Shown here in pieces: positions 23,720-31,717 of a stretch of DNA of 64,000 nucleotides. Made by a program: the position numbers and the translations under genes. The stretch spans positions 2,046,001 to 2,110,000 of the forward strand of contig NZ_CP135052.1 of assembly GCF_029193595.2 (NCBI RefSeq). Reading direction: 5' to 3'. This stretch comes from Providencia hangzhouensis. GTDB lineage: Bacteria; Pseudomonadota; Gammaproteobacteria; Enterobacterales; Enterobacteriaceae. Numbering within the stretch: position 1 is the first letter of the stretch; the number at the start of each line of letters is the position of its first letter. Under the pieces are notes generated by a model. The model was not told the origin of the DNA. It worked only from the letters and a program-made list of their open reading frames with translations, and ran no database searches.

Positions 23720-24973
23720 ATGGAAAGCAAAGTAGTAGTTCCGGCAGAAGGCGCTAAAATTACCATTGATGCAAAAGGCAAACTAAACGTTCCGAACAAC
23801 CCAATTATCCCTTATATCGAAGGTGACGGCATTGGTATCGATGTTACACCAGCAATGTTAAAAGTGGTTGATGCGGCAGTTAAAAAAGCCTACAACGGTG
23901 AGCGCAAAATTTCTTGGATGGAAGTTTACACCGGTGAAAAATCTACACAAATTTATGGTAAAGATGTTTGGTTACCAGAAGAAACCCTCGATTTAATCCG
24001 TGATTACCGTGTTTCAATTAAAGGTCCTTTAACAACTCCTGTTGGTGGTGGTATTCGTTCCTTGAACGTTGCACTACGTCAACAACTTGACCTGTATATC
24101 TGTTTACGTCCTGTTCGCTACTACAAAGGCACGCCAAGCCCAGTTAAACAACCTGAATTGACGGATATGGTTATTTTCCGTGAAAACTCTGAAGATATCT
24201 ATGCGGGTATTGAGTGGAAAGCGGGTAGTGCAGAAGCAGACAAAGTTATTAAATTCCTGAAAGATGAAATGGGTGTGACTAAAATCCGTTTCCCACAAGA
24301 CTGTGGTATTGGTATTAAACCTTGTTCAGAAGAAGGCACAAAGCGTTTAGTTCGTGCAGCAATTGAATATGCTATTGATAACGGCCGTGATTCAGTGACT
24401 TTAGTTCATAAAGGTAACATTATGAAATTCACTGAAGGTGCATTTAAAGATTGGGGATACCAATTAGCACAAGAGGAATTCGGCGGTGAATTATTAGATG
24501 GCGGCCCATGGGTTAAAATTAAAAACCCTAAAACAGGCAAAGATATCATTGTTAAAGATGTTATTGCAGATGCTTTCTTACAACAAATCCTGCTGCGCCC
24601 AGCTGAATATGATGTTATCGCGTGTATGAACCTAAATGGTGACTACATTTCTGATGCATTAGCAGCACAAGTCGGTGGTATCGGTATTGCACCAGGTGCG
24701 AATATTGGTTCTGAATGCGCATTATTTGAAGCAACGCATGGTACTGCACCTAAATATGCAGGCCAAGACAAAGTTAACCCAGGCTCTATCATCCTTTCTG
24801 CTGAGATGATGTTACGCCACATGGGCTGGACTGAAGCGGCTGATCTAATCGTTAAAGGTATGGAAGGCGCAATCGAAGCTAAGACTGTAACCTATGACTT
24901 CGAACGTCAATTAGAAGGCGCTAAATTACTGAAATGTAGCGAATTCGGTGACGCAATCATTAAACACATGTAA
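23720..24973 (+). CDS. icd: NADP-dependent isocitrate dehydrogenase
   Basis: Icd converts isocitrate to 2-oxoglutarate in the TCA cycle. The 417-residue product is full length and carries the AceK phosphorylation serine in [10 protein letters not shown] (residue 114), the substrate arginines following it and the NADP-binding [15 protein letters not shown]. The 3' end of icd is the attachment site of e14 and phage 21 in E. coli, which matters because a lambda-type integrase remnant lies right behind it here. Confidence 0.98.
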   Translation: MESKVVVPAEGAKITIDAKGKLNVPNNPIIPYIEGDGIGIDVTPAMLKVVDAAVKKAYNGERKISWMEVYTGEKSTQIYGKDVWLPEETLDLIRDYRVSIKGPLTTPVGGGIRSLNVALRQQLDLYICLRPVRYYKGTPSPVKQPELTDMVIFRENSEDIYAGIEWKAGSAEADKVIKFLKDEMGVTKIRFPQDCGIGIKPCSEEGTKRLVRAAIEYAIDNGRDSVTLVHKGNIMKFTEGAFKDWGYQLAQEEFGGELLDGGPWVKIKNPKTGKDIIVKDVIADAFLQQILLRPAEYDVIACMNLNGDYISDALAAQVGGIGIAPGANIGSECALFEATHGTAPKYAGQDKVNPGSIILSAEMMLRHMGWTEAADLIVKGMEGAIEAKTVTYDFERQLEGAKLLKCSEFGDAIIKHM

Positions 24974-24995
24974 TTTATTACTTAGTGTGATTAAT

Positions 24996-25024
24996 AACGG
25001 GAGCCTAAAAACTCCCGTTTTATT
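24996..25024 (+). terminator. icd terminator
   Basis: Stem AACGGGAG/CTCCCGTT (centred on 24997-25003 with 25012-25018) followed by TTTTATTTT on the plus strand. Confidence 0.85.
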
Positions 25025-25042
25025 TTGCCTAGAAAAATTCTT

Positions 25043-25075
25043 CTGCAAAACCCCTGCAAAACTCTTCTGCAAAAC
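25043..25075. repeat. three direct repeats between icd and the integrase remnant
   Basis: CTGCAAAAC occurs at 25043, 25054 and 25067, two of the copies preceded by TTCT. Short direct repeats next to an integrase gene can be recombinase arm sites or the edge of an attachment region; no second copy of the block was found at the far end of the island. Confidence 0.55.
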
Positions 25076-25092
25076 AGGCTACAAAACAATCG

Positions 25093-25280
25093 TTATTTTA
25101 TAGCTAAAACCTGCCAATTTTTTCCTCGGTCATCATGATATTTATCAGCCATCGCTTGGCTCTTATGGCCAAGAAGTTTCTGGATATTGATACCTTGTTC
25201 TCGATAGAGTCTTTCCGATAAAGAACGTTGTTCATGAAATGAAGGTGCTGATCTTTCTGGCCATGTTAACCCGCATTTAT
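25093..25280 (-). pseudogene. C-terminal remnant of a lambda-type tyrosine integrase
   Basis: About 60 codons remain of a phage integrase. The catalytic C-terminal motifs are intact: the HxxR pair in FHEQRSLSERLY, the histidine in LLGHKS and the nucleophile tyrosine in KYHDDRGKNW, the last resembling lambda Int (QYRDDRGREW). The N-terminal arm-binding and core domains are missing; homology stops where the bacteriocin fragment begins on the other strand. It cannot recombine by itself. It marks an old prophage or island insertion behind icd. Confidence 0.85.
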
Positions 25281-25601
25281 TCTGTTGAAATTGCACCAGG
25301 TAAACCGGCATTACAGATTGAAATGACGGATAAAAAGCCGAGTGCATCGTTTAAAACACCGTCTTATGACAATGTTAAGCCAGAATCGGTTATTCCGAGT
25401 GTAACGTCTGAGACATATCAGGGGATTGTTGATTTTGGTGGCGATCATGCGCCAATTTATATTTCAATATCGAAGAATCCAACGACTGCACAAGAAAAAC
25501 AACTGATTGAGGAAGCTAACCGAGATTGGCGTGCTTTATATCCAGCTGAAGCTGCAGAATTAGATTGGAAGCAAGTAGCGAGTTATCACAAGCAGATGTA
25601 G
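25271..25601 (+). pseudogene. 5'-truncated S-type pyocin/colicin translocation-domain fragment
   Basis: The frame reads RIYSVEIAPGKPALQIEM and later YQGIVDFGGDHAPIYISI, typical of the S-type pyocin domain that precedes nuclease domains in bacteriocins of enterobacteria and Pseudomonas. The N-terminal receptor and translocation parts are lost at the junction with the integrase remnant. The frame ends at a premature TAG (25599-25601). Just behind it the reading continues in another frame after two small indels, so this and the following DNase frame were one gene. Confidence 0.75.
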
Positions 25602-25604
25602 ATG

Positions 25605-25620
25605 CTCAGACACTCAGACA
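25605..25620 (+). repeat. 8-bp tandem duplication in the bacteriocin gene
   Basis: CTCAGACA occurs twice in direct succession (25605-25612, 25613-25620). Removing one copy gives the sensible reading [15 protein letters not shown] into the downstream DNase frame, so the duplication is a probable frameshift mutation. A second small deletion about ten bases upstream seems also needed. Confidence 0.75.
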
Positions 25621-25677
25621 GCAAAAAGAGAACTCGATAAAACTAAAAGCTCTCCGGAAGGCGGTGCTTTAACTGAT

Positions 25678-26433
25678 GTGAGTAAAAATCCTTTACAAAT
25701 TAAACAGTCAAGTCAGGTAATTTCTAGCGTATTTGGTATTGAATATATTGAAAAAATTGATAATCAAAAAGCATTGTCATATTTACTCAATCGTAATCCT
25801 GAAGATTATGTTATTAACATTTTGAGTATTGCTAGCGTATATGGATATGAGACTGATGATGGTAGCGAACCTGAAGTTCTAATTGATGATCCGGAAATTT
25901 ATGAGTCTATTGTAGAGCGTTTCACATTAGCAAAAGAGCGACTTTTAGACGCTGAAAAAGCAATTAAAGAAGCAGAGAGAAAGCTGGGCATAGCTTTAGA
26001 GAAAAAGAAAAAAGCCGAAGCTAAAGAAAAGAAAGCGAAGCGTAAAAAGCCTGGCACTGCTACAGGAAAAGGCAAAAAAGTTAGCGATAAATGGCTTAAT
26101 GATGCCAGTAAAGAAAATGGTGCTCCTATTCCTGAGCAAGTAGCTAATAAATTACGAGGTAAGAAATTCAACAGTTTTGATGAGTTCAGGAAGGCCATCT
26201 GGGATGAGATATCAAAATTTCCAGAATTGATTAAAAACCTTAGTAAGAATAATAAAACTCTTGTTTCTAAAGGATACTCGCCTTTTGCTAGGAAAAAAGA
26301 TCAAGTTGGTGGTAGAAAGGTACATGAGTTGCACCATGACAACCCAATTAGTGAAGGGGGAGAAGTCTATAACATGGACAATTTAAGAGTTACGACCCCG
26401 AAAAGACATATTGATATCCATAGAGGTAAATAA
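25678..26433 (+). pseudogene. HNH DNase (colicin E9/E2-type) bacteriocin, 3' part
   Basis: This 251-residue frame from a GTG holds a helical, lysine-rich linker (about 75-125) and then a DNase domain closely resembling colicin E2/E9: [34 protein letters not shown], and the HNH core [19 protein letters not shown] to [13 protein letters not shown] with all metal and catalytic histidines. Such domains cut DNA in the target cell. The upstream part of the gene is separated by frameshifts and 5' truncated, and no good ribosome binding site precedes the GTG, so I regard the toxin as a pseudogene, though a free DNase domain could conceivably still be made. Confidence 0.85.
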
Positions 26434-26435
26434 GA

Positions 26436-26696
26436 ATGGAACTAAAAAATAATATTACTGATTATACAGAATCTGAATTTTTAAAGTTATTAACAATTAT
26501 TTGTAATGCAGATACAGCAAGTGAGGAAGAACAAATTAAGTTTGTGACTCACTTTGAAAAAGTAACAGAGCATCCAAGCGGAAGTGATCTTATTTACTAC
26601 CCAGAGGATGGAGCCGATGATTCTCCAGTCGGAATTTTAAAAACAGTCAAAGAATGGCGGGCTAAAAATGGCAAGCCTAGTTTCAAAAAAGGCTAA
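26436..26696 (+). CDS. colicin DNase immunity protein (Im9/Im2-like)
   Basis: The 86-residue acidic protein aligns end to end with Im9: [19 protein letters not shown] at the start, then [15 protein letters not shown], which holds the helix III contact residues. It binds and blocks the DNase domain of colicin E-type toxins. It starts two bases after the DNase stop, the usual coupling. The gene is intact while the toxin is broken, so it may be kept to protect against related bacteriocins of competitors. Confidence 0.95.
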   Translation: MELKNNITDYTESEFLKLLTIICNADTASEEEQIKFVTHFEKVTEHPSGSDLIYYPEDGADDSPVGILKTVKEWRAKNGKPSFKKG

Positions 26697-26726
26697 GAAC
26701 TACTGCTAATGGAATAGCTGAACATA

Positions 26727-26762
26727 AAGCATCAATGATTTAAGGATGAATCATTGATGCTT
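26727..26762. terminator. perfect 14-bp hairpin behind the immunity gene
   Basis: AAGCATCAATGATT (26727-26740) pairs without mismatch to AATCATTGATGCTT (26749-26762) around an 8-nt loop. It probably ends the bacteriocin transcript, although only TTATCCTCTT follows. The remaining 300 bases up to the next gene hold no convincing gene. Confidence 0.6.
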
Positions 26763-26906
26763 ATCCTCTTGCCATTTCAGGTTATGGATTTGCTTAACAT
26801 CAAAAATAAAGCGGCCGTATTTAATGATATTCAACTGATGGAGTCAAAAGCTTTAGAATTGATCCATAAAAAATAGAGCGAAAGCTGAACCACTATGTTC
26901 AAGACG

Positions 26907-26936
26907 CTTATAGACTCTTATAAACGCTTATAAATG
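26907..26936. repeat. three 10-bp tandem repeats upstream of the two-gene cassette
   Basis: CTTATA(G/A)A starts at 26907, 26917 and 26927, exactly one helical turn apart. The array lies about 125 bases before the next start codon. A repeated, in-phase AT element of this kind may be a protein-binding array, for example for autoregulation. Confidence 0.5.
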
Positions 26937-27061
26937 TCTATATGATATACAACTGGGGTTGTTAAGTTAGCTTAAACACTTTAATATGATCGCAGCTATC
27001 TTAAGCATATTGCTTAATTACCCGTCAAAATGTCATTAATCTAAACTAACAAGGGGGCTAT

Positions 27062-27412
27062 ATGAGAACTGAACATACCAGATCTGTACAAACAATTAGC
27101 CATGCAACAGAACTTGTTAATACATTTTTTGATGATAATACTGAAAAGTTTTTCTCTGTTCGTCGCCTTAGTATGAGAAAGGATCCGAATAGACAGTTGT
27201 TTATTGTTACTATCGAAAATGATAACAAAAGCGATGAATATGAAATTGTTCCTTTTGCTGAGTTATCATATCGCCAAAAAAAGATTAATATAGTCGTTGA
27301 CCCTAGCACGCAATATCCAGAACTAAATCAAAGCATAACTGATGTGATTGAAAAAATTAAATCTTCAATTCTTGGTTACATGTCAAATTATCAGAAGTTG
27401 TCTGTCCATTAA
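27062..27412 (+). CDS. hypothetical protein, first gene of a two-gene cassette
   Basis: The 116-residue soluble protein has mixed charge, no signal peptide and no membrane segment. A strong ribosome binding site (AGGGGG) is five bases upstream. It is followed after 18 bases by a larger gene on the same strand, and a clear terminator ends the pair. I do not recognise the family. Its small size, leading position and place in an island full of toxin and immunity genes would fit an antitoxin or immunity component, but that is inference only. Confidence 0.65.
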   Translation: MRTEHTRSVQTISHATELVNTFFDDNTEKFFSVRRLSMRKDPNRQLFIVTIENDNKSDEYEIVPFAELSYRQKKINIVVDPSTQYPELNQSITDVIEKIKSSILGYMSNYQKLSVH

Positions 27413-27430
27413 TAAGATAGTGAGAATGGA

Positions 27431-28162
27431 ATGGCTCCAAACTTTACCAGTAGTTACTCAAAGGATCTGAATAGAAAGCCAGAATGTGAAAGAGAAGATG
27501 AGATAGAGTCTTTCCATTATCTTACTGTTGAGGGCGATTTACTAAAAATTACGGAATACGCTCTTACTGGCAGCGAGTTTCATTATTACTCTAAAATTGT
27601 CGCATTAGGTTGTACTACTGAAGGTTTTTATGCAGACCATGCTGAGTTTTTGAGAAGTCACCGATTTTCTGATGAACATATCATTGGTGAGCTGCTTGAG
27701 TTAGGAATGCACGCGGAAGAAGATGATACTTTAATTGGGCGTGTTGCTTATAATGACTTCACTTTTTTTGATGGTTCAGCGATAAAGACAGGCAAGCAAA
27801 TTAGGGGCGTGGCTATTCTTGATGATTATCAGGCTGGTGGCGTAGCTCGTAATGTTTATAAGTGCTTGTTACTGAAGCATGAATATATAGTATGTGATAA
27901 CTTACAAACTATAGGTGGTGGTTCGTTGTGGGTGTCTGGCATGACCAGTATTGGTGAAGTAAGGATCTATGATACCATCCAAAAAAAATTCATTGATGTG
28001 CTATCAAAGGCTGGCTGTGGGTACAACGGTATAATCCCGTGGAGTGCAGAAGGCTTATCTCAAGCGGATATCGCTAAATGGGAGCCTAGGAAGTTATCAA
28101 TGGACTCATGTCACCATATAGTAAACATTATCAGCAAAGATAGAATTTACAATATTGACTAA
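27431..28162 (+). CDS. hypothetical protein with GNAT-like features, second gene of the cassette
   Basis: The 243-residue soluble protein is not a recognised family. Its second half has features of an acetyltransferase (GNAT) fold: DYQAGGVARNVYKCLLLK resembles the pyrophosphate-binding motif A (R/QxxGxG/A), and the following DNLQTIGGGSLW resembles the stretch found in phage-borne GNAT-like proteins. The N-terminal half is acidic and has no match I know. It is coupled to the 116-residue gene upstream and ends at a good terminator. A modifying enzyme, toxin or phage-interference protein is possible; none is proven. Confidence 0.6.
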   Translation: MAPNFTSSYSKDLNRKPECEREDEIESFHYLTVEGDLLKITEYALTGSEFHYYSKIVALGCTTEGFYADHAEFLRSHRFSDEHIIGELLELGMHAEEDDTLIGRVAYNDFTFFDGSAIKTGKQIRGVAILDDYQAGGVARNVYKCLLLKHEYIVCDNLQTIGGGSLWVSGMTSIGEVRIYDTIQKKFIDVLSKAGCGYNGIIPWSAEGLSQADIAKWEPRKLSMDSCHHIVNIISKDRIYNID

Positions 28163-28175
28163 TGTATTAACAGCT

Positions 28176-28198
28176 AAACCCACTTCGTTGGGTTTTTT
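28176..28198 (+). terminator. terminator of the two-gene cassette
   Basis: AACCCA-CTTCGT-TGGGTT followed by a TTTTTT run, a short but classical Rho-independent terminator. Confidence 0.8.
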
Positions 28199-28231
28199 AT
28201 TGCCTAAGTAGAGGGGCCTCACCCAGAGACC

Positions 28232-28582
28232 TTATTTCTTCGGGCATGGCCATGCACTAATAAATGAATCCACTACCTGATGACTTGCTTGCTTGTTACG
28301 AGCTTCAGGTGAATTCTTTAGGTGTTTGGCCGCAACATCCATAGCTTGGTTCAAAGTAACACTACGTGGTGGGCAGAAAAGAATGCCTGAACCAAGGTCA
28401 AATGTTCCTGCAATATAGCCCGAGTACATACCCGATTTAACAACATCGTTAGCATCTAACAGAGTGTCATTCATTAGACGCTCCCTTGCTTGACTATATT
28501 CATGCACAGAATTCCCATCCCAAAGGTAATTTTGAGCAAAAAGTGGTATAGGGATTAGTAGGAGAAGTAAAAGTTTTTTCAT
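28232..28582 (-). CDS. Rap1a/Tai-type immunity protein
   Basis: The 116-residue precursor has a signal peptide (residues 1-16, LLLLLLIPIPLFA) and a mature part with GYIAGTFD, ILFCPPRSVT, and a C-terminal AWPCPKK with two conserved cysteines, the pattern of the Rap1a/Tai family. In Serratia and Salmonella these periplasmic proteins neutralise type VI secreted peptidoglycan amidases. No effector gene accompanies it here, so it is an orphan immunity gene. The fold call is by motif memory. Confidence 0.8.
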   Translation of the reverse strand: MKKLLLLLLIPIPLFAQNYLWDGNSVHEYSQARERLMNDTLLDANDVVKSGMYSGYIAGTFDLGSGILFCPPRSVTLNQAMDVAAKHLKNSPEARNKQASHQVVDSFISAWPCPKK

Positions 28583-28751
28583 TAGAAGTCTCAGAGAATA
28601 ATTAATATTTTAGTGTTTTGGTAGGGCGCAAAATATCATATTTTCTTATACTTTAAAAATGACAAGTCTAGCAGCCTAATTCAGCGGTTTTTATTGCCTG
28701 AAGCTTGCATCTATCCTAGAATTTACGTACTTAACTTAAATGTGGTGATGT

Positions 28752-29111
28752 ATGAAAAAGGGATTGGTGGTATTGCTTTTAGGTCTAGCTTCGTTTAGCT
28801 CATTTGTCAGCATTGCGAGTGTTGGCGCTAATGAACGGCCTGAAATTACAGAAGATGATGTAGTGCCAGATATGGCGGCAAGTATTAATCGACAGAAAGC
28901 ACTTCTATGTGGTGCGTTTGAAAAACATGGCAACATACGTACTTGTAAGCGTTTAGTTGATAACATGGTTGCTTTGGCTTATTCCCAAGGCGAAGCTAGC
29001 ATGGGCTGTAAGTTAAAAGCAGATGACCCGAAGTATAAGGAAATACCAAATATTGAAGAATACTGCGATAAAGCTAAAAGTCTAATTAGCAACCTAAGCC
29101 CTAATGATTAA
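28752..29111 (+). CDS. small exported protein of unknown function
   Basis: The 119-residue product begins with a typical signal peptide (KK, then a hydrophobic stretch to about residue 25). The mature part is helical, with four cysteines (LLCGAF, RTCKRL, MGCKL, EEYCDK) that could form two disulfides in the periplasm. I do not recognise a family. Size, export and neighbours would suit a periplasmic immunity or adaptor protein. A terminator follows immediately. Confidence 0.65.
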   Translation: MKKGLVVLLLGLASFSSFVSIASVGANERPEITEDDVVPDMAASINRQKALLCGAFEKHGNIRTCKRLVDNMVALAYSQGEASMGCKLKADDPKYKEIPNIEEYCDKAKSLISNLSPND

Positions 29112-29112
29112 C

Positions 29113-29131
29113 CTGCTTCGGCAGTTTTTTT
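29113..29131 (+). terminator. terminator behind the small exported protein
   Basis: CTGC-TTCG-GCAG with a stable UUCG loop followed by seven Ts. Confidence 0.75.
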
Positions 29132-29145
29132 GTTATGAGCATCGA

Positions 29146-29472
29146 TTAAGGATATATCCAAGACTCGGGTTTATCATAAATACCACATTCATCATCCATT
29201 ACTTTAGCATGTAGTTTTTTGGCGATTTCTAGCATTTTTATATAGAGGGCAGTATCAGGCCATTTGGTATAAATCCTACCTTCGTACCAGTCAAGCCAAG
29301 GTTCTTCGTAGGTGCTATTACCGAACCATAAAGCGTTAAACTCACCGTTAATAGCATTTATTTTTAGCTCTGGGTCTTGTTCAACAAGAGCTAGCCACTC
29401 ATCGCTACTGATTGGATTGCTTTCACTATCAAACCAGCATTCAGCGCGAGTAATATGAAATTCTACACCCAT
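29146..29472 (-). CDS. conserved hypothetical soluble protein, immunity-like
   Basis: The 108-residue acidic protein is rich in tryptophan (MGVEFHITRAECWF, SSDEWLALV, EEPWLDWYEGRIYTKWPD). Similar small proteins occur scattered in Gram-negative genomes; I know no function. It has no signal peptide. Acidic, single-domain and orphan in a cluster of immunity genes, it may neutralise a cytosolic toxin, which is only inference. Confidence 0.6.
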   Translation of the reverse strand: MGVEFHITRAECWFDSESNPISSDEWLALVEQDPELKINAINGEFNALWFGNSTYEEPWLDWYEGRIYTKWPDTALYIKMLEIAKKLHAKVMDDECGIYDKPESWIYP

Positions 29473-29598
29473 ACAGTCATCCTTATTAAATTAGTGAAAA
29501 TAAAATATCACTTAAATACATAATCTGAAAGTGTGCTTTGCTTCAATTTGCATCCTCGCTAGGCTAACATTACTGAAACTAATTGATGGGATGGTGAG

Positions 29599-30165
29599 AT
29601 GAAAGGATACGTAGTTGCTAGTTTGCTAATGATGACGTGCTTTGGTTCTGTTGCTGAAAATAATAAAGATACCGCTCCATTCGGGTTTAAATGGCAAACA
29701 TCGGTAGATGAAGTCAAAGAAAGTATTTCTGGCAATTACATCATTGTTAGTGAGGAAGTTAGTTGCCCAATAAGCAAGTTAAAGCTAATTAAGGCTAATG
29801 AAGAACACACAGGCAGTTGGGTGTATGAATTAGGGTTCTTTACTCCAAGGTCAGGCGATAATTTCATAGGATTGAACGAGGTTAGCTATAGCAAATCATC
29901 AAAAGATAAAAAAGCTATTGATGAGGATTTTAAAAATGTACGGGCTGAGCTCACAAGCCGCTATAAAGAAAAAGCCAACGAGAACAACACGCCAGATGAA
30001 ATGTCATTCACCTATAATAGTCCTTATGTAACTGGTTTACTTGCATACGAGGATGGCTATGCAGGTTGGCAGGTAACCACGATTGTACTAAACACACCGA
30101 CTTTAGATAGAAAAGAGTGGGCCGAGGTGTACGATAAAGCAAAATCTGAGTGCTTTAAGCAGTAA
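29599..30165 (+). CDS. exported protein of unknown function
   Basis: The 188-residue precursor has a signal peptide ending near residue 19 (CFGSVAEN). The mature part starts FGFKWQTSVDEVK, a pattern common in small periplasmic proteins of unknown function, and is hydrophilic with one early and one terminal cysteine. No family recognised. It is a single-gene unit closed by a hairpin. Confidence 0.6.
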   Translation: MKGYVVASLLMMTCFGSVAENNKDTAPFGFKWQTSVDEVKESISGNYIIVSEEVSCPISKLKLIKANEEHTGSWVYELGFFTPRSGDNFIGLNEVSYSKSSKDKKAIDEDFKNVRAELTSRYKEKANENNTPDEMSFTYNSPYVTGLLAYEDGYAGWQVTTIVLNTPTLDRKEWAEVYDKAKSECFKQ

Positions 30166-30192
30166 GATAAATAGTTAGTGTTAATTTCTGTC

Positions 30193-30210
30193 TAGCCCGT
30201 CCTTGGGCTA
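30193..30210 (+). terminator. hairpin behind the exported protein gene
   Basis: TAGCCC/GGGCTA with a 6-nt loop, followed by a modest T-rich stretch. Confidence 0.5.
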
Positions 30211-30281
30211 ATTTCATTGCATTACCCAGCGATCATTGACCCAACTGGCAGGGCTGTCTTCAATATTTACAACCCAATCAG

Positions 30282-30677
30282 TTGAAGGTAGCAACGAAGT
30301 TAATTGTGAAAGTGCGTCAAGCCAATACTCAATTGATTCCATCAGTATACCCCAGCAGTGATACCAGGGATATTATCAATGCAGCAATGCGTGGGTTAAA
30401 TACTATTTGGCGTGACGGTTACCGGTATTATAAAGCAGGCATCATACTATCTGATTTTACTGATTCAGATATTACTCAGTTTGATATGTTTTCAACACAA
30501 AAACCATTTCGTAATAATGATGAGTTAATGAAAACATTAGATGCCATTAATAAGAGCGGGCAGGGTAAAGTGTGGTTTGCTAGTAAGGGCGGCGATAGCG
30601 GATACAAAATGAAAAGAGAAATGTTATCGCCTGCTTACACAACAAACTTTGATGAATTGCCAGTGGTTAAAAGCTAA
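30282..30677 (+). pseudogene. 3' fragment of umuC (DNA polymerase V)
   Basis: The frame matches only the C-terminal end of UmuC: TRDIINAAMRGLNTIWRDG, YRYYKAGIILSDF, GKVWFA and KMKREMLSPAYTTNFDELP correspond to the last 100 or so residues of the E. coli protein. All polymerase catalytic parts are missing and the longest frame begins with a TTG without ribosome binding site. Mobile elements often carry umuDC, so this is probably debris of such an element rather than the host gene. Confidence 0.85.
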
Positions 30678-30908
30678 GAAATGGGCTGAGCGTTTTAAAT
30701 GTATTGCTGAATAAATAAAAGAAAGCAGGGAGAAGAGCTGTGAAACACAAACAATATGGACTTTGCTTTTTGGCCTGACACAACTAGGACACAGAGCCAA
30801 ATTGAATATAATTTTCTGCTCTGCCTTAACAATAGACATAGCTTGTATCCTTTGTAATCCAGTTTATAGGGAGCAGAACAATACATTTGTTCAATGCAAA
30901 GAAGAAGC

Positions 30909-30933
30909 CCCGGTATTTCCAAAAAATACCGGG
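30909..30933. terminator. hairpin at the end of the yjhX-yjhP cassette
   Basis: CCCGGTATTT (30909-30918) pairs with AAATACCGGG (30924-30933). It lies ten bases behind the yjhP stop and marks the edge of the GC-rich cassette. Confidence 0.55.
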
Positions 30934-30942
30934 AGTCTGTTG

Positions 30943-31689
30943 TTACCTGGCGATGAGCGCAAACACACCCCAGCCAATGTATTCCCGCGTGTAAGTCACG
31001 TGACGTTTCGGCGAGACCGTTAGCTCGGCCCTGACTTCTGCGGCGAAGTCGTCGTCAGGGTTAGCTTCCAACCAGCGGCGCATGGTCAGCCATTTCGCGG
31101 CCTCATACCGGTCCCAGCCTTCTTGGTCTGCCAGTACCATTTCCACCACGTCATAGCCGAGGCCGTCGAAAGCGCGGATAAGTTCAGGTAACGTCAGGAA
31201 ATCAGCTATTGCGTTAACGCCACAGGCCTGAGCTATCTCTTCCGCTGCTGGTAGCTGACGCCAGTAGGGTTCGCCGATAAGCATGAATCCGCCCGGCTTC
31301 AAGCTCTGAGCCAGCAGCCCGACGGTCCCAGCAAACCCACCAGCAATCCATGTCGCCCCGATGCAGGCGACAACGTCGAATTTCTCCTCTGCAACATGCC
31401 CAGCGGCGTCGTTATGTATGAACTGAACCCGGCTGCTGACGCCGAGTTCTTCCGCGCGGCGTTTAGCCTGTTCGCTGAACAACTGGCTCATGTCGATACC
31501 GACACCGGTAATGGCGTGATCCCGGGCCCAGGTACAAAGCATTTCCCCCGAGCCACTGCCGAGGTCAAGAATGCGAGCATCCGGCTTCATGCGTAGTACA
31601 CGGCCCAGCGTGGCGTACTTCTCTTCGGTGAACGGGTTGTGGATGCGATGTTCGCTTTCACTTATGGTAAAAATACGTGGGATATCCAA
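30943..31689 (-). CDS. yjhP: putative SAM-dependent methyltransferase YjhP
   Basis: The protein closely resembles E. coli YjhP (248 residues) from the KpLE2 element: DIPRIFTISESEHRIHNPF at the start, the SAM motif I LDLGSGSGEM, and the end REYIGWGVFALIAR. I place the start at the TTG at 31689 (AAAGGAAT upstream), which gives 248 residues; the longer open frame reaching to 32127 is an artefact fusing it to the frameshifted neighbour. Substrate unknown. GC content is well above the surroundings, indicating recent transfer. Confidence 0.85.
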   Translation of the reverse strand: MDIPRIFTISESEHRIHNPFTEEKYATLGRVLRMKPDARILDLGSGSGEMLCTWARDHAITGVGIDMSQLFSEQAKRRAEELGVSSRVQFIHNDAAGHVAEEKFDVVACIGATWIAGGFAGTVGLLAQSLKPGGFMLIGEPYWRQLPAAEEIAQACGVNAIADFLTLPELIRAFDGLGYDVVEMVLADQEGWDRYEAAKWLTMRRWLEANPDDDFAAEVRAELTVSPKRHVTYTREYIGWGVFALIAR

Positions 31690-31717
31690 TGCTGAATTCC
31701 TTTTATTGTGTTGAGTA

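Noticed and set aside
26784..26876. 30-codon frame MDLLNIKNKAAVFNDIQ behind the immunity gene
   Set aside because: There is no ribosome binding site and no recognisable family; it may be a scrap of a lost gene, but this cannot be supported.
30695..31023. several short ORFs on both strands between umuC' and yjhP
   Set aside because: They are overlapping shadows with no family resemblance, and one runs into the yjhP 3' end.
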